A DNA stretch of 18,601 nt from NCBI GenBank assembly GCA_026986235.1, contig JALSOY010000029.1:1-18601 (forward strand), read 5' to 3'. Under the pieces are notes generated by a model. That model was not told the origin of the DNA, made no database searches, and saw nothing but the letters and a program-made list of their open reading frames with translations. Every line of letters starts with the position of its first letter. The stretch's first letter is position 1. The translations under genes and the position numbers were made by a program. This DNA is from Caldifarciminota bacterium. GTDB lineage: Bacteria; Hydrothermota; Hydrothermia; B15-G9; WFZT01. This document shows positions 1 to 7,011 of the stretch, piece by piece.

Positions 1-2
1 TT

Positions 3-827
3 GTGGATACTGTAGAGGTTGTCGATTTCAGAGCAATCCAGTACTACTGCAAAGCCAAATTAGAAGCAAAAGATTATGCCCGAAACCAGGTGGAAAATCT
101 TTTTACAAGGTTAAAAGATAGGATAACTGAATCCTTCCTTGACTCGTGTTTACATGTATTAACATTCAAAGAGCGATTTATGCCATTCATAAACAAAGAT
201 TCTATAAAAGCTGTAAGAATAAAAAACCTTTTTATATCAAATGTTCTCAAGCCTGAGATAACAAATTCCGAACTTAATTCAATTTTCGCTGATGCAATCG
301 ATAAATATTCCAGACTAATGGCTTATTACGGTTTCCCTAACCCCGAAATCTCCGTTAATGTGAATAGTAAATTTACAGATGAGACCAGCGTAGATACTAT
401 AATACAGGTACAATCTGGTAATTTTAATCCCTTGCCTACCCTTGGAACATTGAATGGAGTTAAACGCTTATTTTTCAAGAAGCAGGAAAAATTTTATGTC
501 AGAGCAGTAAAGAAAATCACCGGAAAATTCATAAGAAAAAAAACAGCGGGAATTTTGTTTATAGGGAACCCTGAAATAGAAATACCTCTTGAAGTTTGTC
601 TGGATATTTTCCAATATCTCAAATCGTCGGCAAGAGCCAAATTGGAGAACAGGGAAATTCTCAGACTCCAGTTCAACTCCATCATAGATAATTTAAAACA
701 AAAAGTTTTGAACGACAGGGAAAAAGGTATTTATGCCGTAATAGACAGATATAGTGAAGAAGTTCTCAATGTATTGGTAAACGCAGAAGAAGAAATTAAC
801 CCGGAAACCGATTCTTCCTCATATTAG
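3..827 (+). CDS. Hypothetical protein, possibly truncated at its N-terminus by the window edge
   Basis: I do not recognise this family. The first possible start in the window is a GTG at base 3, but the frame may continue upstream, so at least 274 residues are present and the true start is unknown. The protein looks soluble and mostly helical: a charged N-terminal helical part (about 1-110), a more mixed central part with Gly/Pro turns (about 110-200), and a helical Lys/Glu-rich C-terminus (about 200-265). I see no signal peptide, membrane segment, Cys/His cluster or P-loop. It converges on the ATPase operon, with 5 bases between the two stop codons. The DNA is visibly AT-richer than the genes to its right, with many AAA, ATA and TTT codons, which could mean a different origin or relaxed selection. 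The gene itself is credible because the frame is long and has no competing frame. Confidence 0.7.
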   Translation: MDTVEVVDFRAIQYYCKAKLEAKDYARNQVENLFTRLKDRITESFLDSCLHVLTFKERFMPFINKDSIKAVRIKNLFISNVLKPEITNSELNSIFADAIDKYSRLMAYYGFPNPEISVNVNSKFTDETSVDTIIQVQSGNFNPLPTLGTLNGVKRLFFKKQEKFYVRAVKKITGKFIRKKTAGILFIGNPEIEIPLEVCLDIFQYLKSSARAKLENREILRLQFNSIIDNLKQKVLNDREKGIYAVIDRYSEEVLNVLVNAEEEINPETDSSSY

Positions 828-832
828 TCAAA

Positions 833-1453
833 TCAATGGGCGCGGACGATGTCCTTTATCTTCATTATCCTGACCTGGTCTGACCTTTCCATTTCAGAAA
901 GTTTCATGGTTATAAACTTCACAGTCTCTTCCAGGGCTGGTATCAACACATACTCGAGTGAATTAACCCTCCTTCGGGTTCTGACAATTTCATCGGCAAT
1001 CATCTGAAGTGCCTTCTCTTTGGAGGCCAGGTCAATCAACTTTTCAACCACACTTTCGAGGGCAAGAAGGGAGGCATCGAGTTCTGGAGATGTCGTTATA
1101 AAACTGTAGGAGATCATTTCACCTGATACATCCTGTTCAAAAACGGGTACCTTCAGATTCATCAAAACGAGCAATTTCTCCCTGACGCTTACACTCTTTG
1201 TGGGGATAAGAAATGCCTCCTGTACCTCTTCTGGTTCCATCAGTGCACGGGCAAAGAGGAACCTCCGGGTCGTTTCCGTTAACTCCCGCTCCACCTCTTC
1301 TCGGAGCTCCTTTATCCCTCTCATCAGGATAAGAAGTTGTCTTACCAGCTCATCCTGTTTGTCCTTTAGAAGTTTATGCCCTCTCTTGGCGAGTGCAGTC
1401 CTCTTTTTCAGCCGGAGAAGCTCCATCCTGGTTGGATTGACATCTAACTTCAT
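833..1453 (-). CDS. atpD: V/A-type ATPase subunit D (central rotor shaft)
   Basis: Subunit D forms the central rotating shaft that passes through the A3B3 hexamer and, with F, transmits torque to the C subunit and proteolipid ring. The 206 residues match the family's usual length. The N-terminus (MKLDVNPTRMELLRLKKR) is the characteristic D-subunit start, and two long helical stretches (about 1-75 and 140-200) form the antiparallel coiled-coil shaft. The ATG overlaps the end of the B gene by 4 bases (ATGA type), so translation is probably coupled. It is the last gene of the nine-gene unit. Only 5 bases separate its stop from the converging gene on the left, and no terminator hairpin is visible there. 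Confidence 0.95.
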   Translation of the reverse strand: MKLDVNPTRMELLRLKKRTALAKRGHKLLKDKQDELVRQLLILMRGIKELREEVERELTETTRRFLFARALMEPEEVQEAFLIPTKSVSVREKLLVLMNLKVPVFEQDVSGEMISYSFITTSPELDASLLALESVVEKLIDLASKEKALQMIADEIVRTRRRVNSLEYVLIPALEETVKFITMKLSEMERSDQVRIMKIKDIVRAH

Positions 1454-2865
1454 GATTCCTCTTTCTTAAATTTCGGAAGGTACTTATCGAGATACTCGTC
1501 CCTTATTCTCTTTAGTTCTGCTCTCGGGAACATTGAGAGGAGCTCCCACCCCAGGTCAAGGGTCTGGAAAATGCTTCTATCCTCATACTCTCCCTGTCCC
1601 ACATACCTCTCTTCAAATATGTCTGCGAACCTGTAATACAACTTATCCATCTCTGAGAGTGCGGCCTCACCAAGGATCACTGCGAGTTCCTGCGCCTCTT
1701 TACCCCTCGCATAGGCGGCAAAAAGCTGGTTGAATACATCCGAATGATCCTCTCTCGTTTTCCCCTCACCAATTCCTTTATCCTTCAATCTCGAAAGTGA
1801 AGGGAGCACATCAATTGGGGGATATATCTTTTTTCTGTGGAGTGCGCGGGACAGGATAATCTGTCCTTCGGTAATATAACCTGTGAGATCGGGGATTGGA
1901 TGTGTTTTATCGTCTTCGGGCATGGTCAGAATAGGGATCAGAGTGATTGATCCTTTCTTTCCTTTTATCCTTCCAGCCCTTTCGTAAATTGTGGCGAGGT
2001 CAGTATATAGGTATCCGGGATAGCCACGCCTTCCTGGAACCTCTTTCCTTGCAGCTGAAATCTCACGGAGCGCTTCACAGTAATTGGTCATGTCTGTGAG
2101 GATAACGAGCACATGGTAATCTTTGGTAAAAGCGAGGTACTCGGCAGTGGTGAGAACTACCCTTGGGGTTGCAATTCTTTCGATCGCAGGGTCATCTGCA
2201 AGATTCAGGAACAGGACCGTTCTCTGAAGTGCTCCTGTCTTTTTAAAGTCGTTGATAAAAAACTCTGCTTCTTCAAATGTGATGCCCATGGCGCCGAAAA
2301 CGACTGCGAATTCCTCCTTTTCACCGAGTACCCTGGCCTGTCTTGCTATCTGGGCAGCAAGTTTGTTGTGAGGAAGACCTGATCCCGAGAAGATCGGGAG
2401 TTTTTGACCTCTCACGAGGGTGTTGAGGCCATCAATGGCCGAAATACCGGTCTGGATAAACTCGTTTGGATAATCCCTGGAAAACGGGTTTATGGGAGCA
2501 CCGTTGATGTCGCGGCGCTCTTCAGCGATTATTTCAGGTCCGCCGTCAATGGGTCTTCCAAGGCCGTCAAAAACACGGCCCAGCATGTCGGTGGAAAGGG
2601 GAAGTTCAATACCCCGTGCAAGGAATCTGACCTTCGTCTTTGGTGTGTCTATTCCGGTTGTTCCTTCAAATACCTGGATCAGGGCCCTGTCTCCTTCTAC
2701 CTGAAGGACCTGACCGTGGCGGGTCTCGCCATCAGGTAATATTATTTCCACGAGTTCTGCATATTTAACATCCTCCACCCCTTCAACCAGGAGAAGAGGG
2801 CCGGAAATATCGTTAACTGCCTGATATTCAATGAATTTTTTTGAATTAAGCGACAGAGACGGCAT
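1450..2865 (-). CDS. atpB: V/A-type ATPase subunit B (regulatory nucleotide-binding subunit)
   Basis: This is the non-catalytic partner of subunit A in the alternating A3B3 head. It has 471 residues, normal for the family. A beta-barrel N-terminal domain is followed by the nucleotide-binding fold. At the P-loop position there is SGSGLPHNK (about 160-168) instead of a true Walker A, which is what separates B from A. The ATPase alpha/beta signature is visible around 349-359 (PPIDVLPSLSR), including the Arg side of the A/B interface. The ATG lies 20 bases inside the end of the A gene and is preceded by a strong GGGAGGAG ribosome-binding site at about 2872-2879. The D gene follows with a 4-base overlap. 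Confidence 0.96.
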   Translation of the reverse strand: MPSLSLNSKKFIEYQAVNDISGPLLLVEGVEDVKYAELVEIILPDGETRHGQVLQVEGDRALIQVFEGTTGIDTPKTKVRFLARGIELPLSTDMLGRVFDGLGRPIDGGPEIIAEERRDINGAPINPFSRDYPNEFIQTGISAIDGLNTLVRGQKLPIFSGSGLPHNKLAAQIARQARVLGEKEEFAVVFGAMGITFEEAEFFINDFKKTGALQRTVLFLNLADDPAIERIATPRVVLTTAEYLAFTKDYHVLVILTDMTNYCEALREISAARKEVPGRRGYPGYLYTDLATIYERAGRIKGKKGSITLIPILTMPEDDKTHPIPDLTGYITEGQIILSRALHRKKIYPPIDVLPSLSRLKDKGIGEGKTREDHSDVFNQLFAAYARGKEAQELAVILGEAALSEMDKLYYRFADIFEERYVGQGEYEDRSIFQTLDLGWELLSMFPRAELKRIRDEYLDKYLPKFKKEES

Positions 2866-4597
2866 TTTCTATCTCCTCCCTGATGGAATTGACAACTTCT
2901 TCAATTTTATCCTCGGTTGCATACTTCATTCTCGCAATTCTTTCCCAGGCGGGTAGTTTTTTGAGCTCAGAAACAGTCTGTCCCTGTGCCACAAGCTCCC
3001 TGAGCTTTTCATAAAAATAGAGTATGGTCTTCAGCATCAGATACTGTTTCTTCAGGGATGTGTATGTGTCTATCTCATGGAAGGCGTTCTGGTGCAGGAA
3101 GTCTTCTCTGATTGATCTTGCAATTTCCAGAAGAAGCTGATCTTCCTGCGAAAGGTTTTCCACGCCCACGAGTCTTACGATTTCTTCAAGCTCGGCTTCC
3201 TTTTCGAGAACTCTCATTGCTTCATTTGTGAGATCGAAGAAATCAGGAGCCACATTTTTCGAAAGCCAGTCTTTTGAGATATCTCTGTAGAGGGAGTAAC
3301 TTGTGAGCCAGTTAATTGCGGGGAAATGGCGTCTATATGCGAGCTTATCTTCAAGTGACCAGAAGACCTTGACGACCCTTAAAGTTGCCTGAACAACGGG
3401 ATCCGACAGGTCTCCGCCTGGAGGAGAGACTGCTCCGATCACCGTGAGAGCCCCTTCTCTTTCCGGAGATCCAAGGCACTTTACGCGTCCGGCCCTTTCG
3501 TAGAAAGTTGCCACTCTTGCTGCGAGATAGGCGGGGTATCCCTCTTCACCGGGCATCTCTTCGAGACGACCGGAAATTTCTCTCATGGCTTCGGCCCATC
3601 TGGAGGTAGAATCCGCCATCAGAGCGACGGAATAACCCATGTCACGGAAGTATTCGGCAATTGTAATACCTGTGTAAACAGATGCCTCCCTTGCCGCCAC
3701 GGGCATGTTGGAGGTATTTGCTATCAGGACAGTTCTTTCCATCAAAGGCAACCCTGACCTCGGGTCCTTGAGCTCCGGAAACTCGATAAGTACATCTGTC
3801 ATCTCGTTTCCACGCTCGCCACAGCCGATATAAACAACGATGTCTGCATCCGACCACTTGGCGAGCTGATGCTGTATAACCGTTTTGCCGGATCCGAACG
3901 GGCCGGGAACACAGGCAGTTCCACCTTTTGTAACCGGGAAAAATGTATCTATGACGCGTTGCCCCGTAACCATCAGCTCCACAGGCAGGATCTTTTCCCT
4001 GTAAGGTCTTGGCTTACGCACCGGCCACTTCTGCATCATTATGATCTCTTTCCTCACACCATCAGGAGTCTTAACCACGGCGACAGGTTCTTCGACTGTG
4101 TACTCCCCTTCCTTTATTTCTACAAGTTCACCTCTGACTCCCGGTGGCACCATGATTTTGTGGACCACGAGTTCAGTCTCTTTTACTTCTCCGATGACAT
4201 CGCCTTCCTCAACAGTATCACCCTTCTTTTTCACAGGTTTAAAGTGCCACTTCTTTTCTCTATCAAGGGCAGGCACATGTATTCCCCTCGTAATAAAGTC
4301 ACCGGCCAGGGCGGCTATCTTGTCGAGGGGTCTTTCCACACCATCGTAGATTGACCTGATCAATCCGGGACCGAGTTCCACAGAAAGAGGTGCACCTGTT
4401 GGATATACAGGCTCTCCCGGTCCCACACCTGCCGTTTCTTCGTAAACCTGAATTGATGCAAGGTCCCCCTTCAGCTCAATGATCTCTCCAAGGAGTTTTT
4501 TCTCACTGACCAGGGCAACATCGTACATCTTTGCCCCACTCATTCCTTCAGCCACAACGAGGGGACCGGCAACCTTTACTATTCTCCCAACTTCCAT
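2846..4597 (-). CDS. atpA: V/A-type ATPase catalytic subunit A
   Basis: This is the catalytic subunit, which hydrolyses or makes ATP at the A/B interfaces. It has 583 residues, the usual A-subunit length; the extra 'bulge' domain that distinguishes A from F-type beta lies at about 115-190. Walker A is GPFGSGKT at 232-239, the catalytic Glu lies in GERGNE (E261), and Walker B is within SVALMADS (323-330), followed by the conserved SRWAEAMREISGR stretch. No intein or insertion is seen, which is notable because A-subunit genes in some archaea carry one. The start is ATG with GGAG about 9 bases upstream. The F gene ends 12 bases upstream, and the B gene starts inside the 3' end. Confidence 0.97.
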   Translation of the reverse strand: MEVGRIVKVAGPLVVAEGMSGAKMYDVALVSEKKLLGEIIELKGDLASIQVYEETAGVGPGEPVYPTGAPLSVELGPGLIRSIYDGVERPLDKIAALAGDFITRGIHVPALDREKKWHFKPVKKKGDTVEEGDVIGEVKETELVVHKIMVPPGVRGELVEIKEGEYTVEEPVAVVKTPDGVRKEIIMMQKWPVRKPRPYREKILPVELMVTGQRVIDTFFPVTKGGTACVPGPFGSGKTVIQHQLAKWSDADIVVYIGCGERGNEMTDVLIEFPELKDPRSGLPLMERTVLIANTSNMPVAAREASVYTGITIAEYFRDMGYSVALMADSTSRWAEAMREISGRLEEMPGEEGYPAYLAARVATFYERAGRVKCLGSPEREGALTVIGAVSPPGGDLSDPVVQATLRVVKVFWSLEDKLAYRRHFPAINWLTSYSLYRDISKDWLSKNVAPDFFDLTNEAMRVLEKEAELEEIVRLVGVENLSQEDQLLLEIARSIREDFLHQNAFHEIDTYTSLKKQYLMLKTILYFYEKLRELVAQGQTVSELKKLPAWERIARMKYATEDKIEEVVNSIREEIENAVSVA

Positions 4598-4609
4598 GTC
4601 TTTTTCTCC

Positions 4610-4918
4610 TTAAAAAATGTCTGCTCCAATTGCTTTCTTTATGATTTCTCTCAAATTTTCAAAAGCTCCACCACTTGCACCCATCGGACCTGGAATCGCA
4701 GAGATTACGGGAACTGCCACCTCCATGGTCTTTTCTATTAGATCCGATATGTGACTGTAGTAATCTTCCTGCACGAAAATCAGGGAGTAACCGTCTCTTA
4801 TAGCCCTATCCACGGCCTGGCGGGCCCCTTCGGGATCGTCCACCACTTCTATGTCGAAGCCAACAGCACTGTAAGGCATAACAACATTTTTGTTTCCGAT
4901 ACAGATGACATTACTCAT
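4610..4918 (-). CDS. atpF: V/A-type ATPase subunit F (central stalk)
   Basis: Subunit F is a small Rossmann-like protein that binds subunit D in the central stalk and influences ATPase activity. It has 102 residues, as expected. The sequence starts with a beta strand plus Gly (NVICIGNK), then the typical 'SAVGFDIEVVDDPEGARQAV' type segment and the conserved LIFVQEDYYSHI strand-helix. The strand VPVISAIPGP at about 69-78 followed by a Gly-rich turn is also typical. The ATG overlaps the C-gene stop (ATGA), and the A gene starts 12 bases downstream. Identification rests on size, fold pattern and its exact place between C and A. Confidence 0.93.
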   Translation of the reverse strand: MSNVICIGNKNVVMPYSAVGFDIEVVDDPEGARQAVDRAIRDGYSLIFVQEDYYSHISDLIEKTMEVAVPVISAIPGPMGASGGAFENLREIIKKAIGADIF

Positions 4919-5934
4919 CAGATCACCACCGTAAGACTTTCTTTTATTTCACGGGAACTGACCCTGTAACTAACACCTATGAAAGTTATCCTGAGGGCCC
5001 TAATCTCCTCGAATTTGAAGTACAGGTAAGCAATCAGGGGTTCAACTCCCATATCAATCTTCCTTGTCTCCAGCAAAAATCCGTTGAGATAACCCTTCAT
5101 GAGCTTTTCGTACTCCCGCAGAGAACCCTTTTCCTTAAAAAACCTGTAACCTTCTTCGTAAATCTTACCGTATGGGGTATGGGTTAGACGATCAACCAGC
5201 CCATCAGGATCTTCGTTCAAAAGTATATCGTTGTCAAGAAACCCGGTTGGCAAAAGTTGTGACCTCAGGGTTTCCGGGGAACCAAGAGCTCTGAGACGCA
5301 GGTATGTTCTGATGTTAATCAGATCAGATTCAAGTTTGTGATAAACGGCAAAAAAATCGTTATCTGTCACAGGTGAGGTAAGGAACTCGTACATGGCGAT
5401 GTCAACAGCCGTGGAGAGATCCCTGTAGCTTTTGTTTTCGTAATAAGCCCCAATTCCAGCCTCCACTGCTCGTGAGAGGTAACCCGGTAGCCACGAATAC
5501 TTCTCATCTTTGAAAATTCCCTTAAGATCTTCGATTTTTACAGATCCATCCGAAGACAGGGCACTATCAAAGCTCTTCTCTTCTATTTTTGACTTCAGAA
5601 GGACTTTTATGTTGTGAAAATCAAATTTTGCCCTCGCCTTTTTCTTCAGCGGTTCGTCCACGCAGAGCTCGTCAAAAGTTCTTAAGACTTCTTTCCTCTC
5701 TGTAAGGAGCATTCTTTCAAAGGAATCCTCGTCCTTCACTTCAGAAAGATACCTCGAGTAGGGAGTTTCCTGAAGAAACTTCAAGTATTCTTCAACATCA
5801 CCGGCCTCAGACAGTCTTTCAAAGAAGCTTCTGGACAGAAGGTCTTTTTCCAGGACCCGTATGCGGCCCACTGCGTAGGTGTAGCGTGAATCTTCTTTTC
5901 CAAAGGAAGGGTATTTAAGGAAGTTAATAGCCAT
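4918..5934 (-). CDS. atpC: V/A-type ATPase subunit C (d-like socket between rotor shaft and proteolipid ring)
   Basis: Subunit C is the funnel-shaped adaptor that joins the D/F shaft to the membrane proteolipid ring. It has 338 residues and is all-helical with no membrane segments. The N-terminus contains YTYAVGRIRVLEKDLLS, the usual start of this family, and the C-terminus has a PLIAYLYFKFEEIRALRI stretch that is strongly conserved in C/AC39 proteins. The ATG overlaps the E stop by one base (TAATG), with a GGAGAATA ribosome-binding site inside the E gene. The stop overlaps the F start. All this fits the fixed E-C-F order of archaeal-type operons. Confidence 0.94.
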   Translation of the reverse strand: MAINFLKYPSFGKEDSRYTYAVGRIRVLEKDLLSRSFFERLSEAGDVEEYLKFLQETPYSRYLSEVKDEDSFERMLLTERKEVLRTFDELCVDEPLKKKARAKFDFHNIKVLLKSKIEEKSFDSALSSDGSVKIEDLKGIFKDEKYSWLPGYLSRAVEAGIGAYYENKSYRDLSTAVDIAMYEFLTSPVTDNDFFAVYHKLESDLINIRTYLRLRALGSPETLRSQLLPTGFLDNDILLNEDPDGLVDRLTHTPYGKIYEEGYRFFKEKGSLREYEKLMKGYLNGFLLETRKIDMGVEPLIAYLYFKFEEIRALRITFIGVSYRVSSREIKESLTVVI

Positions 5935-6515
5935 TATTCTCCGATAAGCAGGCCTTTGAGATGATCCTCCAGCTCGTCCTTCAATGTCGGTACGATAACC
6001 GACGGTTCAAGATTTATCTCCAGCCTGCCGCTCCTCAGCAGGAATCCCTTTTTTATAGTTACTTCTCCCTTTACCAGCTGGAGGTCGATCCCGGCCCTTT
6101 TAGAAAGTTCTCCGACGAATGCCTCGTCCACTCTGTCCTCAGATTTACCGGGTATGACATCAAAAGAGCCATTGAGTCCGAGTGCCTTAATGAAGTTTGA
6201 CATGTGATTGAGATAGTCCTCTCTGCTCTCTTCCTCGAGTTTTTTGACCGCTTCTTTGAGGGCCCTGTCAATTATCTCTCGCCTGGCCTGGAGGACCTTC
6301 TTTCTCAGCTCTATAAGCTCGAGTCCCACGCGCTTTTCTTTTTCCTTTTCGTAAGCCTCTTCAGCCTCTTTTCTGGCGGATTCAAGGATGAAAGTCTTTT
6401 CCTTTTCAGCGTCATCCAGAATAGATGCGGCCTCTTTTTCTGCCTCTTCGAGGATTTTTCTGGCCTGCTCCTCGGCTTCTTTCAGTATTTTTTCAGTGAT
6501 TTTTGATCCCTGCAT
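5934..6515 (-). CDS. atpE: V/A-type ATPase subunit E (peripheral stalk)
   Basis: Subunit E pairs with subunit H to form the peripheral stalks that hold the A3B3 head against rotation. It has 193 residues. An Ala/Glu/Lys-rich helix (about 1-105) carries repeats such as EEAEKEAASILDDAEKEK, typical of the right-handed coiled coil of these stalks. A compact alpha/beta C-terminal domain (about 110-193), with VTIKKGFLLRSGRLEIN, docks on the B subunit. The ATG is only 4 bases beyond the K stop. I see no clear Shine-Dalgarno in front of it, so it may depend on translational coupling with the highly expressed K gene. It overlaps the C gene by one base. Confidence 0.93.
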   Translation of the reverse strand: MQGSKITEKILKEAEEQARKILEEAEKEAASILDDAEKEKTFILESARKEAEEAYEKEKEKRVGLELIELRKKVLQARREIIDRALKEAVKKLEEESREDYLNHMSNFIKALGLNGSFDVIPGKSEDRVDEAFVGELSKRAGIDLQLVKGEVTIKKGFLLRSGRLEINLEPSVIVPTLKDELEDHLKGLLIGE

Positions 6516-6519
6516 GGTT

Positions 6520-6987
6520 TTAGACTTTGATGTTGATCATCAGGAAGAAGCTCGTGAGGAATCCGAGCACGGCGTAAGTTTCTACCATGGCACCGTATAT
6601 CACGGGCTTCATCGCCTGATCAGGTCTTTTAGCTGTGAGATCTATTCCCGATGCGCAGACCTTACCCTGGTGGATGGCCGACAGGAGTCCTGAAAATGCA
6701 ATGGGAAGGGCCGCTGCAAGGAGTTCAAGTCCCTGCGCTACAGTTATCATCTTCGGAGTTCCGAGGAGTCCCACCTTCAGGATGATGAAGAGGGCGATGA
6801 TAAATCCATAGAATCCCTGAGTTCCGGGCAACGCCACGAGGAGGAAGAGTCGCCCAAACATGTCCGGAGCCTCTGAGAGCACCCCGGATGCAGCCCTTCC
6901 TGTGTAACCAATTCCTATTGCAGACCCGATTCCTGCCATAAAAGCTGCCATCGCAGCACCTATCATTGCAATGTAAAGACCGCTCAA
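6520..6987 (-). CDS. atpK: V/A-type ATPase proteolipid subunit K (c ring), four-helix form with predicted Na+ site
   Basis: This is the membrane rotor subunit that carries the transported ion. Its 155 residues form two hairpins (four membrane helices, about 6-30, 45-72, 83-108, 128-152). The first hairpin has LPGTQGFYGF (53-62) and no carboxylate; the second has SAIHQGK (103-109) and GAMVETYAVLGF with E136. T56, Q57, Q107 and E136 match the residues known to bind Na+ in Enterococcus hirae NtpK (T64, Q65, Q110, E139). Only one ion-binding carboxylate per four helices is the V-type layout. The start codon is TTG, chosen because AAGGAGG lies at 6994-7000, six bases in front of it, and because the next Met (residue 8) would cut into the first helix. 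Subunit I ends 24 bases upstream. Confidence 0.95.
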   Translation of the reverse strand: MSGLYIAMIGAAMAAFMAGIGSAIGIGYTGRAASGVLSEAPDMFGRLFLLVALPGTQGFYGFIIALFIILKVGLLGTPKMITVAQGLELLAAALPIAFSGLLSAIHQGKVCASGIDLTAKRPDQAMKPVIYGAMVETYAVLGFLTSFFLMINIKV

Positions 6988-7011
6988 TTCAAACCTCCTT
7001 TTGCGAGTTTT

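Noticed and set aside
2492..2739. Plus-strand open frames inside the ATPase A and B genes
   Set aside because: They are antisense shadows of strongly conserved coding sequence, with no ribosome-binding site or recognisable product.
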